Shown here one piece after another: positions 12,288 through 23,271 of a DNA stretch of 64,000 nt. The notes beneath the pieces were generated by a model. It was not told the origin of the DNA. It ran no database searches and saw nothing but the letters and a program-made list of their open reading frames with translations. The first letter of the stretch is position 1; each line of letters opens with the position of its first letter. Position numbers and translations under genes: made by a program. The stretch is from assembly GCA_016946835.1 (NCBI GenBank), contig JACVTC010000110.1, forward strand, positions 46,001 through 110,000, given 5' to 3'. This DNA comes from Neocallimastix lanati (nom. inval.) (Eukaryota > Neocallimastigomycota > Neocallimastigomycetes > Neocallimastigales > Neocallimastigaceae).

Positions 12288-15200
12288 TCATATTTTGGTA
12301 ATAATGGAATTTCTGAAATTATCCATCACTGTATTGTTTAGATACTTAGTAAATCCATCGGCAATATTATCGTTAGATTTAATATATTTTAGTTTGATTT
12401 TGTTATCCTTAATGAGGCTTCGGATATGATGGTATTTGATATCTATGTGTTTTGATCTTTTATTAATTGATTGGTTTTGACAATTATATATTGCAGCCTT
12501 ATTATCCACATGTATTATAACGTAGTTCATATTAATATTCAGTTCATTTAATATATTTAGATACCATAGACTATGTTTGGCACAGTCACTAATGCTGTTG
12601 TACTCTGATTCTGCAGTGGAAGTTGCTACAACGTTTTGCAGTTTTGAGTACCAACTAGTTGGCGATTCACCTATCATGAAAATAAAACCTGAAGTAGATT
12701 TTCTTGTAATTTCATCACCTGCATAGTCTGCGTCAACGAAAATTCTTAAATTTCTGTCTTTTGAAAATTTGATTCCATAATTTTCGGTGGTCTTGAGGTA
12801 CCTAAATATCTTCTTCACGTTAAACCAATCTTCCAATGTCGGGTTATTGTTCTTCCTTGCTGCTCTACTCACTGAGAACATAATGTCGGGCTTGGTAGAC
12901 ACTGCTAAATATAGAAGATTACCTATAGCGCTTCGATATTTTGTTTCATTAAAACTTTTACTTCTTAAATTAGTATCTTCAACGGGTTTTGTGTTTCGTG
13001 TCGGATTGCATCTTGTTAAGTTATATTTCTTAAGTAGTTTGTTTAAGTATCCCCTCTGATGTAAGATGTAACCATTGCTTACTTTTTCAAATTTTATTCC
13101 AATGACGAAATCAACTTCTCCTATATCTTTGATTTTATATTTTTCTTTTATTTGATCCTTAACGAATAATACATCCTTGTCTTTACCTACAATTAAGATA
13201 TCATCAACGTATACAGTGATGATGCATATTATTTCCTTTGTTTCGTTTTCCTTTATATAGATACAAGGTTCACTGACAAGTCTTCTGAAATTCATATCTA
13301 GGAGACTATTGTTTAACTCATCGTTCCATTGGCGGCCTGCTTGTTTCAAGCCGTAGAGAGCTTTCTTTAGTTTCCAATAACCTTGGTTTGAACCATTGTT
13401 GTATCCCTCTGGTGGTTTTATGTAAATATCTTCTGTGAGTTTGGCATTTAGGTACGCAGCATTTATATCGATTTGCATAATTTTGAAATTTCTTTGAACC
13501 GCTATTGCTACGATAATACGTAAAGAATCTAATTTTAGTGTTGGGGAGAATGTGTAGAGGTAGTCGATTCCGAAACGTTGTGAAAACCCTCTAGCAACCA
13601 ACCTAGCTTTACGTTTTGTGATCTTGCCGTTTTCGTCATGTTTGTATTTGAATACCCATTTGCATGATACGAGATTTGTGCCTTTAGGTATATGTTCTAC
13701 TACTTCGAATACGTTCATTTGATTCATATTATTTATTTCTTCCTTTATTGCATTTAACCATTCATGTTTATCTGGTAAATTGAAGATATCCTTATATGTT
13801 TGTGGTTCTCTTAGATGTGAATCTAAGGAGAGTTTTGATTTATTATGTATCTTTCTAAATTTATGTATTGGATTTATGAATTCATCTTTTTCATCTCTCT
13901 TGTTGTACTTATTTATGTTATTTATTGATGCATGATTTTTAATTAAATCTGGTTTACTGTTGGTTTGGATTATTTGTTTGTCGTTATCATTGATTTTATT
14001 TGAAAGGTTTGTATCATTATTTATGTTTATGAAATTGTCATGAAATAATCTATTCGAAGGGTTAATTAATTTATCGAAATAATCACTCCCCCTGATTTCG
14101 GAGTGTGGTATAAAATTTGAAAATTCGTAAGGGACTCTAGATCGGAGATTAGCATTACCAGGGTTTTGTTCGAAAAATTCGACTGCTCTGGAAAGGATGA
14201 TTTGATTTGTATTTATATTTAGTATTTTGTAAGAGGACGAATAAGGATGATAACCGAGGAAGATGCCAGGAAGGGCATTATTTTCAAATTTATTTCTTAA
14301 GGACTTGGGAACGTAGAAGAATACTCTACAACCGAAAACCTTAAAATGTGAGTAGTCTACATCCTTATTGAAAAGGATCTTGAAGGGTATTTTATTATTG
14401 ATTCCAGAATGTGGGAGTCTATTGTGGATGTAGTTGGCTGTGTCGACGGCATACTCCCAGAATTGGTGGCATAATTTAGTGTCGTTGAGAAGTGCTTTGG
14501 CGGATGAAATAAGAATTCCGTTTAGTCTCTCAGCGCGGCCGTTCTGCTGGGGGTTATGAGGAACAGTGAATTGATGAATGATGCCTTTAGATAGACAGAA
14601 TGAGTTAATATTACAGTTGTTGAATTCTTTACCGTTGTCAGAGCGTATATGCTTAATTGGTTTGTTGTAAATATTATAAATTTCATTGGTTCAAATGTGG
14701 AATTTGTTGAAAGTATCATTCTTGCCTTCTAAGAAGTACACCCAGCCGAAACGTGAATAGTCATCCAAAATTGTAAGAAAATATTTGTTTCCATGAAGCG
14801 ATTCTTGTACAGGACCTACGATATCTAAATGAACTAATTCAAAGATAGAGGTGGTTTTATTTGCTGATTTTCTGAAAGGAAGGTTTTTCATTTTTGAATT
14901 GGAGCATATTGGACATTTAGTTTTGATGTTTATTTTTAATAGGTGGTGTTTTATGTTGTTTATGTTGAAGTGGCCCAACCGTCTATGCCAAAGATTAATT
15001 TTATCAATTTTAGTAATATTGAGTAGATTTTGAAAATGAATTTTGTTTTCATATTTGCGTTTGAAGTTTAATGGAGCATTCGATAACCATACAGGGTAGA
15101 TACCTTGACTGTCTGATTTTGTACTCATAATGCGGTTACCGTGGTGATCGTAAATGATGACGAAGGAATTGTTATTGTTGTTGGAGAAAATGATTTTATA

Positions 15201-15941
15201 ATGATCTTTGGTTAGCTTATTGATTGAAATGATATTTTTGGTGACCTTTGGAACAAAATAAACGTCTTTTAATAGTATTTTGTTATTGTTAATGAACCCT
15301 AGGAAATCTCATTTATAAGTTGATTTAATAACTTTACCATTTGGTAACGCTATATTTTCAGAGCATTTTTCAATATTCACTAACAGGTTTGGTAAGTTAG
15401 AGATGTGTACTGATGAACCAGAATCAAGGATCCAGGAAGATATATTATTATTATAAAGTTTGGGGTTATTAGAATTCTTATGGATCATGTTGTGCTCTTG
15501 TGGCACGTTTGTGACACATCCTACGAAGATGCCATCCTCAGAATTGTAATTCTTCGAGAAGTCGTCTGATAGAGCAGTATGATTATCCTGATTCTTAACA
15601 AAATTTATTTGTTTATTAATATTTTTGTTGTAATTTTTGTGCTTATTAAATTTTAATTTAGGATTGCTATGATGTTTAGGTTTAATTTTGTTGTTCTTCT
15701 TATTAATATAAGATTTGCTATTTTTGTTTATTCTATGACATTCCTTTGCATAATGGCCGAATCTTCCACAATGATAACATTTTCCATTTCTATATATCCT
15801 AGTTTTATTTTGGAGCTTTCAGGGGTTATCAGGTTTTGGTTGTTTAGCAGTTAGAAAAATGGGTTTAGGTTCAACTTCAAGTTTCATTGATTCTTTCATG
15901 TTTGAGAATACGATATCAGGTAATACGTTTTTTACGTATTC
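12288..15941 (-). pseudogene. E1 gag C-terminus and pol (protease, integrase, RT, RNase H) with in-frame stops
   Basis: One continuous minus-strand frame from the E2 insertion point to the stop at 12288, broken only by TGA at 15819-15821, 15309-15311 and 14691-14693. In order: CCHC knuckle CYHCGRFGHYAKEC (about 15779-15738); protease WILDSGSSVH; GAG-pre-integrase LWHRRLGHFN with CPIC; integrase core HLDIVGP, DDYSRFGWVYF, RSDNGKEF and QQNGRAERLNG; RT with KARLVARGFSQ, TFSPTLK, AYLNAKL, KKALYGLKQAGRQW and YVDDILIVG; RNase H with FVDADYAGD, STAESEYNS and DNKAAIYNCQNQ. Comparison with E3 suggests the 14691 stop replaces a Trp codon and the 15309 stop a Gly codon. The proteins would drive reverse transcription and integration in cytoplasmic particles and the nucleus. 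The intact RT-RNase H part (13727-12288) could still be read only by internal initiation. Confidence 0.93.
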
Positions 15942-16177
15942 TGTTAAAATATAAATATTGAAGTTTTGTATATATATAATATTAAGGAGTTTTGTAATAT
16001 ATTTTAATATATATTTTCAAGTATAAGACCAATAATATATTTGTGTAACCTTAATAAAATAACTATAAATATTTTATAATATTAATCTCTTCAACAATAA
16101 CTCCTTTTAATAAAATAGACGAAATTAGATTCTCACATTTTTAAAACATAATCAAAGGAGATTTCTTATATTTAACA
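15942..16177 (+). repeat. E2 5' LTR (236 bp)
   Basis: It starts TGTTAAAATATAAATATTG and ends TTATATTTAACA. It matches 20788-21023 with one C/T difference (near 16019). The TSD TATTC is at 15937-15941 and 21024-21028. Confidence 0.96.
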
Positions 16178-16191
16178 GATTAAGAGTCTCA
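16178..16191 (+). other. E2 primer-binding site, complementary to tRNA-Lys(CUU) anticodon arm
   Basis: GATTAAGAGTCTCA follows the LTR with no spacer. Its reverse complement TGAGACTCTTAATC is the anticodon stem-loop of eukaryotic tRNA-Lys with anticodon CTT, ending at about position 40. E1 and E3 have the identical 14-mer. Confidence 0.8.
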
Positions 16192-17226
16192 ATCTCACCA
16201 AATTGAGCGAAAAAGCTAAGTTAAGTAAAATAATAAATAATATTACTTATAATATTTATAATATTATTAATCTCTATTTTATTTTAAATATATAATATTA
16301 AAATTATAATAAATTAACATTCAATTTTAAAATTATAATAAATTATCATTCAATAATAAAATAAACAAAAATAAACTTCTTTAAATAAACAAAAATAAAT
16401 TTCTTAAAATAAATAAACTCTTTATCTAATAAATAAATTCAAATGAAATATATAATTCTTATATTAATATAAGTATTAATTGTGTTCTTTTTAAAATTCA
16501 TAATTTTGAAATGCATTATTAATATAAAATAAAATGAAGTAAATATTTTTAAAAAAAAAAAATATAAATAAATAAATAATTATAATAAATAAAAATAAAA
16601 AGAGATATATAAATAAATCTTTATATTAAGAATAATCTAAAATTTAAATTAAATATTTTATTAAGAAATAATATAAAAAAAAAAAAAAAAAAAAATAAAT
16701 AAAATACAATCAATCTTCCCATTATACAATAAATAAATTAACTAATAATTAATTAAATATATTTAAATAAAAATTATTAATGTTGTCATTTAAAAATAAA
16801 TTAAATGAGAATAGTCAACTAATAACTATTTGTAAAATGAATAAAAATAAATGATAGTTAAATAGTGTTATTAAGTTGAAAATAGTAATAAATCAATAGT
16901 CAACCATTTTAGGTTGAAAATAATTGTATAATAAGATGAAATAATAAATTATGTTATAATATGTTAAGTTGAAAATATACAATTTAATAGTCAACTAACA
17001 TATTTATAAAACAAAAAAGGTCTTAATAGTCAACTAAATAATTAAGTTGAAAATATTACGATAATATTATTTAATTAAAATATTGTATTAATGGGAAAGA
17101 TATAATTAATAATTAAAAGAAAATTAGCAATAAAATAAATCAAGATTTAAAAAAAATTAAGATAAAAAATAAAAACTATATACAAAATATTTACTTCATA
17201 AATTAATATATGACTTAATTTAAATT
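16192..17226. other. E2 interior leader with repeated GTTGAAAATA / AATAGTCAAC motifs
   Basis: No coding signal is seen. From about 16790 to 17060 the words AAGTTGAAAATA and AATAGTCAACTA alternate, about four each. They are partly complementary (AGTTGA/TCAACT), so neighbouring pairs can form short hairpins, e.g. about 16969-17002. Confidence 0.6.
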
Positions 17227-17430
17227 CCTTTAAGTATTATAGTGATTTTATGTATTGTCATTATCATTAATCAAATATTTAGAACCATTGGCTTCAATTT
17301 TCCAACCAATGTAGCAGGAATACTTATCGTGAGTGTGATTATTATTATTGGAAAGAGAAACTTAAAGAAGTCTATTATGGTCTCCATTTTAAAATGGATT
17401 AATCCTGTGGTTGAATTTATTATGAATTGA
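17227..17430 (+). pseudogene. LrgA-like membrane-protein fragment inside E2
   Basis: A 62-codon frame (17242-17430) reads as one hydrophobic hairpin with GFNFPTNVAGILIVSVIIII, then a basic loop and WINPVVEFIMNW, continuing past the stop in another frame with MVYKKK. The 'FP.NVAG.L' plus '.I.P..EF...W' pattern is that of the LrgA domain of fungal LrgA/LrgB-type (PLGG1-like) transporters. A possible 3' splice site (TTATAG) precedes it. Only about one third of a domain remains, so this is a captured exon and not a working gene. Recognition is by eye and moderate. Confidence 0.4.
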
Positions 17431-17626
17431 ATGGTATACAAAAAAAAAAAAAAAACAAGGCCACAGTGATAAACGAAATGGAAAAGGAAATAGATATTAA
17501 AATAATTCTAATACTACCACTACTACTACTACTACTAACACTAATTGTAATAATAGTATATTGAAACAAATATAAAGGATAAAATAACATAAATTAAATA
17601 AGTACTAATTTATATAATAATTATAA

Positions 17627-17881
17627 TTTAAATCAAAGTTCAACTTCAAAATTAGACAAACAAACAATTTTAAATTTAATCAAAATGCAAACCACTTACA
17701 GAATCAATTATGGCTTCGTTCTCATTGTAGGACGGATCCAAATAACGTCGATCATGTACAATTCCCATTTGAAACTGAAAATGCAAAAAAATTAATACAA
17801 CAAAAGATCTTAGATAATGTGATCATCGCTCAAAAGATCAAAGAACAAAATCAAGAATTAGCTCATTTTTTTTGCAAATAT
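17627..17881 (+). pseudogene. Asn/Gln-rich coding-like fragment inside E2
   Basis: An open stretch without a start codon of about 84 codons, rich in Asn, Gln and Lys. It contains NHLQNQLWLRSHCRTDPNNV and a helical tail with QQKILDNVIIAQKIKEQNQE. Its codon use and near-absence of A/T homopolymers differ from the surrounding filler, so it was probably coding. No family is recognised. Confidence 0.4.
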
Positions 17882-18070
17882 TGATGAAAAAAAAGAAAAA
17901 TAAATGAAGAATTAGAAAACAAGAACAATGTTTTGCTTTCTCCAATTGATTTAGATTTAATATCCAATAATTCAAGTAATTTATTATTAAAAAATAGTAT
18001 AAATGTAAACAATAATTTATATATTAATCCAAATGTAAACATTAACAATATCATAAGTAGTCCAATTAAT

Positions 18071-18700
18071 TCAAAAGTGACCAGTAAAGAAAGCAACAAC
18101 ACTATCAACAAATGGTATAAATAAATACATTGAATTAATTCCATCTTTATCATAGAGAGCACCAGAACAACTAGCCTTAATATTATTATATTTTAATAAC
18201 TCTTTAAGAGCTTTAGAATCAGAAATAGTAAGTTCATAATGACTAATTGGAGTAAGAATATCTTTATAATCAGTTGAGGAATTTGGAACATCAAAGATTA
18301 TATCTTTACACTTCATTTGAATTTGTTCTGTTAATTATTACCTTCAGAATTTAATTGAGAACCTACAGTAGATTTAACTTGAGTAATATCAGCAAAATCT
18401 TTGAAGTATCTGGTTCTGAATTTAAATATGCTACTCTAAAATTATTCTTTTTTTGATAATTTTCAATTTGTATTTTAAGTTCAGCAAGAAAAATTTGATG
18501 AATAATAGAATTAAATAGAACATCATTTTCTAAATAAACTGAATTAATAGGTAATGTAACGAAATAGAAGAGAATGCTATAACTATCTAAATAGTTTGAA
18601 TAATAGAAATTTTTGTTCCTTCAGTAATAATGTTTTCATTTTAATTTGAAATTCCAGAATATTTGTTATAAATATTCTTAAAGATAAAAACAAATAATCT
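18071..18700 (-). pseudogene. Decayed coding relic on the minus strand of E2
   Basis: The minus-strand frame 18316-18071 encodes 81 residues starting MKCKDIIFDVPNSSTDYKDI and containing ALKELLKYNNIKASCSGALY. Upstream (about 18700-18330) broken frames continue with pieces such as NSIIHQIFLAELKIQIENYQ. It has alpha/beta character but no recognised family; a ligand-binding ectodomain fragment is only a guess. Its orientation is opposite to E2 transcription. Confidence 0.4.
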
Positions 18701-18749
18701 TTAATATATCTGTAATAATATTATGAAATAAAAAAAAACAAAACTAATG

Positions 18750-19875
18750 GAGATAATATTGTCAACAATAATGATAATAACAATAATAATAGCAATAATA
18801 ATGGTTAAATCGGTAATAATAAATCAAAAATTTTAGCAAATGAAAGTACAGCCGATATTACAACTGAAGAAACAAATAATGCTGTTATTATCTCTTTGTA
18901 TGGTACAAGTGTATTTGCCTTAGTTACTATTATTGGATTTATCCTAATAAAAAAAAAAAAAAGGCATTTATGTAAAACGGTAACATCGATATTTCATACA
19001 GTTCATTAAATTATGTTAGTCCAAAACCAAACTATCCAGTAGGTGGATTGCACGATAATTTGACTAATTCAAATAATGACTTTAAACGTAATTATCAGTT
19101 AAGATTTTACAAATTATCAATCTCAAGTTAGTTATTCAATTTCCTTAAGTGATGGTTCATGTGTCAACATGGAATAAAATTCTGATGTTTTCTAAACCAT
19201 TGAAAATACTCCAGTTCCATGTTTATCAAGAGATCTACATAGATTTACAAAGAGATTCACCAAAGGAATCACCACCATATAATAATCAAAAAGATTTACT
19301 AATCATTAAACATGTTGATTAAGAAATTGTTATTAACTCAGAAATGTTTTTAAGTGAAACCATAAACTCTAACACAATTTCTATTTTTGCTACAACTACT
19401 ACATTTATTTTAGCTATTAATAAATGTGGTGATCTTACCATAGACAACTCTAATATTATTGTTAAAAAGCCAAATACTAATAATAATAAAAAAAAAAAAA
19501 AAAAAATCCAACGTCACATCAAGTACTTGCACTTCATGCAGTACATCTTCATGTTCTTCTTGTAATAATTGATCCTGTTCACACAACGGCTCAGGAACTT
19601 GCTGTTGTATTGCAGAGAATCATCAAGATAGACTACAACATCTACCGATGAATCATCCTTATATTTCAAGCCATACTATCCGTTCAATTTTGCAAATAAC
19701 TCAAATATGGGAGGTACCACTCGTAGATACTCTGTCATTATTGACAATAACAGTAATAAAGATTCCGTTACTTACACCGAAACTAATTATGACGATAGTC
19801 GTAGAAAGACAAATTATACTGAAACTAATTACAATAGTCATAGAACAACAGAATATAAGGAAACAGAAGTTTAAT
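18750..19875 (+). pseudogene. Decayed single-pass surface-protein tail inside E2
   Basis: Frames on the plus strand join, with several breaks, into a plausible C-terminal part of a membrane protein. There is an Asn-rich stretch, then ANESTADITTEETNNAVIIS, a membrane span SLYGTSVFALVTIIGFILI (about 18895-18950) and a Lys/Arg stop-transfer. A Tyr/Ser/Thr-rich cytoplasmic-type tail follows, with LNYVSPKPNYPVGGLHDNL and, near 19780-19870, TNYTETNYNSHRTTEYKETE. One break lies at the A run near 18950, another at the A run near 19490. No catalytic motif is seen. It looks like retro-captured or otherwise transduced host sequence in sense orientation. Confidence 0.45.
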
Positions 19876-20093
19876 TGAATTATTGGTAGACAATGGATAG
19901 ATATTTATAATGAAAATAAATTTAGGGAAACACAATTATTTTATGCATGTAAAAGTTGAAATAAAAATTTTGTAGAAATAAAGATTTATTAGAATATCTA
20001 GTAATACTTGTAATAGATATAAATGAATAGTAATCATAAAAACGAAACAAAAAAATAATAATTACAGTTTAATGTATGTAGTTCTTTAAATTT

Positions 20094-20127
<34 letters not shown>

Positions 20128-20144
20128 TAAATATCAAATTAATT

Positions 20145-20560
20145 TGATTAATTTGTATATGATGAGGAAGATTTTCTATCCATTTGGTATCTTTATCATC
20201 CCTTACCATTGTTCAACAACCATATTCAGTCAAGGCTATTTCAACATTAGTCTTACTATTAGGATCTTGATAAACAACTCAATCATAATAACGAACTCGG
20301 TTAAACTCAATCGGTTGATTGTAAAATGCAATCACCACTTCTATTGCTTGTACAATAACATTTATTACTTTTAATATTAACATAACCTTTAATGTCACAG
20401 TCATCAGGGTTATCTCTATTGTTTGGAACAAATCTCATACTAGTATGCTTATTTCTATTATAGCAATCAGAAAAAATACCATTTTAAGTATCTATATCTA
20501 TGATTTACAATTTATAAACAATCTTTGTAATTATCTTAAATAACTATTTTCTCTTTGTTG
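20145..20560 (-). pseudogene. Cysteine-containing coding relic on the minus strand of E2
   Basis: The minus strand holds GIFSDCYNRNKHTSMRFVPN followed by DDCDIKGYVNIKSNKCYCTS and, after a frame change, EFNRVRYYD, VVYQDPNSKTNVEIALTEYG. The regularly spaced cysteines suggest a secreted or extracellular domain. Stops and at least one frameshift break it. Family not recognised. Confidence 0.4.
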
Positions 20561-20777
20561 CAAATCAGCCAAATCATTTTACTCGACATATATTATATAG
20601 TACTATACTAAAATTATAATATATTAATATTAAACACCGAATATAATGTAAATATTATCTAACTATATAAATCTATACTATTTATAGTTTAATCGTCAAT
20701 ATAGATGATACAATTTGATACCAAATTATTTCTGCTGCAACTCTTAATTCAAGTCTTACTTTTTATGAAGTTAGACT

Positions 20778-20787
20778 TGAGGGGGAG
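20778..20787 (+). other. E2 polypurine tract
   Basis: TGAGGGGGAG lies directly before the 3' LTR start TGTTAAAA, the standard position for plus-strand priming. Confidence 0.9.
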
Positions 20788-21023
20788 TGTTAAAATATAA
20801 ATATTGAAGTTTTGTATATATATAATATTAAGGAGTTTTGTAATATATTTTAATATATATTTTTAAGTATAAGACCAATAATATATTTGTGTAACCTTAA
20901 TAAAATAACTATAAATATTTTATAATATTAATCTCTTCAACAATAACTCCTTTTAATAAAATAGACGAAATTAGATTCTCACATTTTTAAAACATAATCA
21001 AAGGAGATTTCTTATATTTAACA
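20788..21023 (+). repeat. E2 3' LTR (236 bp)
   Basis: Partner of 15942-16177 with one substitution, so the insertion is recent. It is followed by the TSD copy TATTC (21024-21028). Confidence 0.96.
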
Positions 21024-21697
21024 TATTCACACAGTTTTTCCCAATCATTTTTATATTGAAACACATTTATGAAACGCAAGTTTTCCGGTAATGCCCTATT
21101 CAATATGCCTGCCTTTGTGGTTGGTTCAATATCATGGTCAAGATTTTCTAATTCATCAATAGCATTTTGGAGGGTTGCGATGAATATATTGATGTCCTGT
21201 TCTTCATCGTATTTTAGTGAATTTATTTTATTTTTAATTTCGAGTTTTCTTCTTTCGGCACTTCTTACAAATGATTTTTCTAAGGTTACCCATATTTGAT
21301 GGGCAGTTTTCCCATGGCCAGCAATGATTTTTCTGGTTTTCTCTCCCAGACTGTTAATGATGATCCATTTTACGATAACATCATTTTTGATATCTAGGAG
21401 GTTTGTGTCCTTGTCATAGACCAGACTGTTGTCAAATATATCGTCAATATGGTCATCTAAGTCATCTTTTATGTTCCTTTTTCTTAGTTTTTTTACTTTT
21501 TCCTTTAGGACATAGTTTTCAAGATTGTTTATCATTAAAAGATAAAGGATATTCGTTCTCCAGCTTGAATAGTTATCGCTGGAGAGTTCGATTATCCTAT
21601 TGAAGTTTTCTGAATAACTAAAAGTGATGTTTCTTGTTGGAGATGGTTCGGGCTCGTTTATAATAATTGGTTAATTATTACTTCGTTGTCTTGTCAT
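21024..21697 (-). pseudogene. E1 gag N-terminal part (UBN2/Copia-type gag), interrupted by E2
   Basis: The minus-strand ATG at 21697-21695 opens the gag frame, but codon 9 is TAA (21673-21671). The next Met (21535) starts 182 codons reading through a Copia gag core (ENYVLKEKVKKLRKRN, WVTLEKSFVRSAERRKLEIK, INIFIATLQNAIDELENLDH) to the E2 insertion. The reading frame then resumes at 15941 once E2 and one TSD copy are removed, leading to the CCHC knuckle. Gag would form the particle that packages element RNA. Confidence 0.88.
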
Positions 21698-22195
21698 TTT
21701 TTTTAAAAAATTTCTCTTTCTTTTTAATTTTTAAAAATTTAGGTTAAAAATAATGATTAAAAGATTATTATTATTATTATTTTTTTATTTTTTTTATTTT
21801 ATTTATTTTTGTGATAATCTCCTTAAAAATGATGTAAAGTGGCTTATATATTGTTTATACTGATGATCATTATTAATTATATTACACATATAAATTTAAT
21901 ATATTTTTGAAGATCTTGAATGATTTAATTTTATTAATTTTATAATATATATAAAAATATTTTGTGGTTTGATTTTTTATTGGGTTGACTCCAATCTGAT
22001 TTTGATGAGATTTAAATTTTATATATCTTAAATTATGGATTTATATTAAATAGTTGATTTTTTTTTTAATAATTAATGATTTAATTCTCCATTTAAAATA
22101 ATTTATTTGTATTTATTTTAGTTGGTTATAGTGACATCCTTTTTTATGTAATAGTTCATTATATTGATAATATTTATCTTTTGTTTTTAATAAAC

Positions 22196-22370
22196 TTCGC
22201 TAATGATATTTCAAAGTTTTTTTTTTTTTTTAAATTCTCGCTAGCAGTATTCAGCATTAATTTAATGAGTTTCACTGACAATATTCAGCTTTTATTTTAA
22301 TGAATTCCGCTGACGATACTCAGCTTTTATTTTAATGAATTCCGCTGACGATATTCAGCTTTTATTTTAA
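22196..22370 (-). repeat. E1 leader: 35-bp tandem repeats forming a hairpin array
   Basis: Four to five 35-bp units between the primer site and gag. On the minus strand each contains GCTGA-(6 nt)-TCAGC, able to form a short hairpin; hairpins lie at about 22240-22255, 22274-22289, 22309-22324 and 22344-22359. One unit has TCAGT in place of TCAGC, keeping a G-U pair, and loop bases vary. Position and structure suggest an RNA packaging or dimerisation signal. Confidence 0.8.
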
Positions 22371-22381
22371 TGTAGAGTCAT

Positions 22382-22395
22382 TGAGACTCTTAATC
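22382..22395 (-). other. E1 primer-binding site (tRNA-Lys(CUU) anticodon arm)
   Basis: The minus strand reads GATTAAGAGTCTCA directly after the LTR end TTTAATA. The following bases ATGACTCTAC extend possible pairing toward the tRNA D arm but also form a GAGTC/GACTC hairpin with the site itself. Confidence 0.8.
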
Positions 22396-22543
22396 TATTA
22401 AAGTTATTTTATTAATATTTTTATTAAGTTATAATTTTATTTTAGTGATTACATGAGTTATTTATAGAAAAATACTAAGAATATTATTGGATGATTATAA
22501 GCATTATTAACAAGTTTTCACATACTAATTTTGACATGTGACA
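22396..22543 (-). repeat. E1 5' LTR (148 bp)
   Basis: Partner of 12078-12225 with one substitution, and followed by the TSD AATAT at 22544-22548. Transcription of E1 would start here, reading leftwards. Confidence 0.95.
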
Positions 22544-22548
22544 AATAT

Positions 22549-23223
22549 TTTAAACAAAATATATTAATTTATATTCAATTTGTAATTATATCCAGTATTA
22601 TGTATAATTTGGTTTATTATATAAAAGTTATATAAAAATTAATAAAAATATATTTAATCAAAATATTTTCATATTATATATTATAAATAAGTATTAATAG
22701 AAATAAAAAATATAATATATAAATATAATATTAATATATACAATGATTTAATATGATGTAATTAATCAAATATTTAAAAAATAATTATGAAGTATTAAAA
22801 TGGAGACTTTAATAAATAAATAAATAAATAAATAAGTAAATTAATATATACAAATAAATAAATAAATATATAAATAATAAATAAAAAACAAATAAACATA
22901 AATAACTAAATAAATAAATATATAAATAATAAATAAAAAACAAATAAACAAAAATAAATAAATATATAAATAATAAATAAAAAACAAATAAACAAAAATA
23001 AATAAATAAATAAATAAATATATAAATAATAAATAAAAAACAAATAAACAAAAATAAATAAATAAATAAATAAATAAATATATAAATAATAAATAAAAAA
23101 CAAATAAACAAAAATAATAAATAAATATATAAATAATAAATAAAAAATAAATAATAAATAAAAAATAAATAAACATAAATAAATTAAAATAAACATATAA
23201 GTGAACAAATTAATATATACATA

Positions 23224-23271
<48 letters not shown>

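Larger units (their letters stand above)
15942..21023 (+). mobile_element. E2: non-autonomous LTR retrotransposon carrying host-gene relics, nested in E1 gag
   Basis: 5082 bp with two 236-bp LTRs, a 5-bp TSD (TATTC), a primer site directly after the 5' LTR and a polypurine tract TGAGGGGGAG directly before the 3' LTR. No gag, protease, integrase or RT motif appears on either strand of the 4.6-kb interior. Instead there are several coding-like relics in both orientations: an LrgA-like membrane segment, an Asn/Gln-rich segment, a surface-protein tail with one membrane span, and a cysteine-rich fragment. It resembles LARD-type elements that have picked up cellular sequence. The TSD shows the whole unit inserted at once, so the cargo was inside the LTRs before integration. 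Confidence 0.93.
12078..22543 (-). mobile_element. E1: Ty1/Copia LTR retrotransposon, interrupted by E2
   Basis: A complete element with two 148-bp LTRs, a 5-bp TSD (AATAT), a polypurine tract (12226-12236, GAAGGGGAG on the minus strand) and a primer site (22382-22395). It has a single gag-pol frame in Copia order: gag, CCHC, protease, integrase, RT, RNase H. E2 plus its TSD is 5087 bp; removing it returns E1 to about 5.4 kb and rejoins gag in frame. The frame carries four stop codons but no frameshift, so the copy itself is not autonomous. Confidence 0.95.

Noticed and set aside
22809-23208. Three overlapping ~100-codon minus-strand frames
   Set aside because: Entirely Tyr/Leu/Ile/Phe from an AAAT minisatellite; no coding composition.
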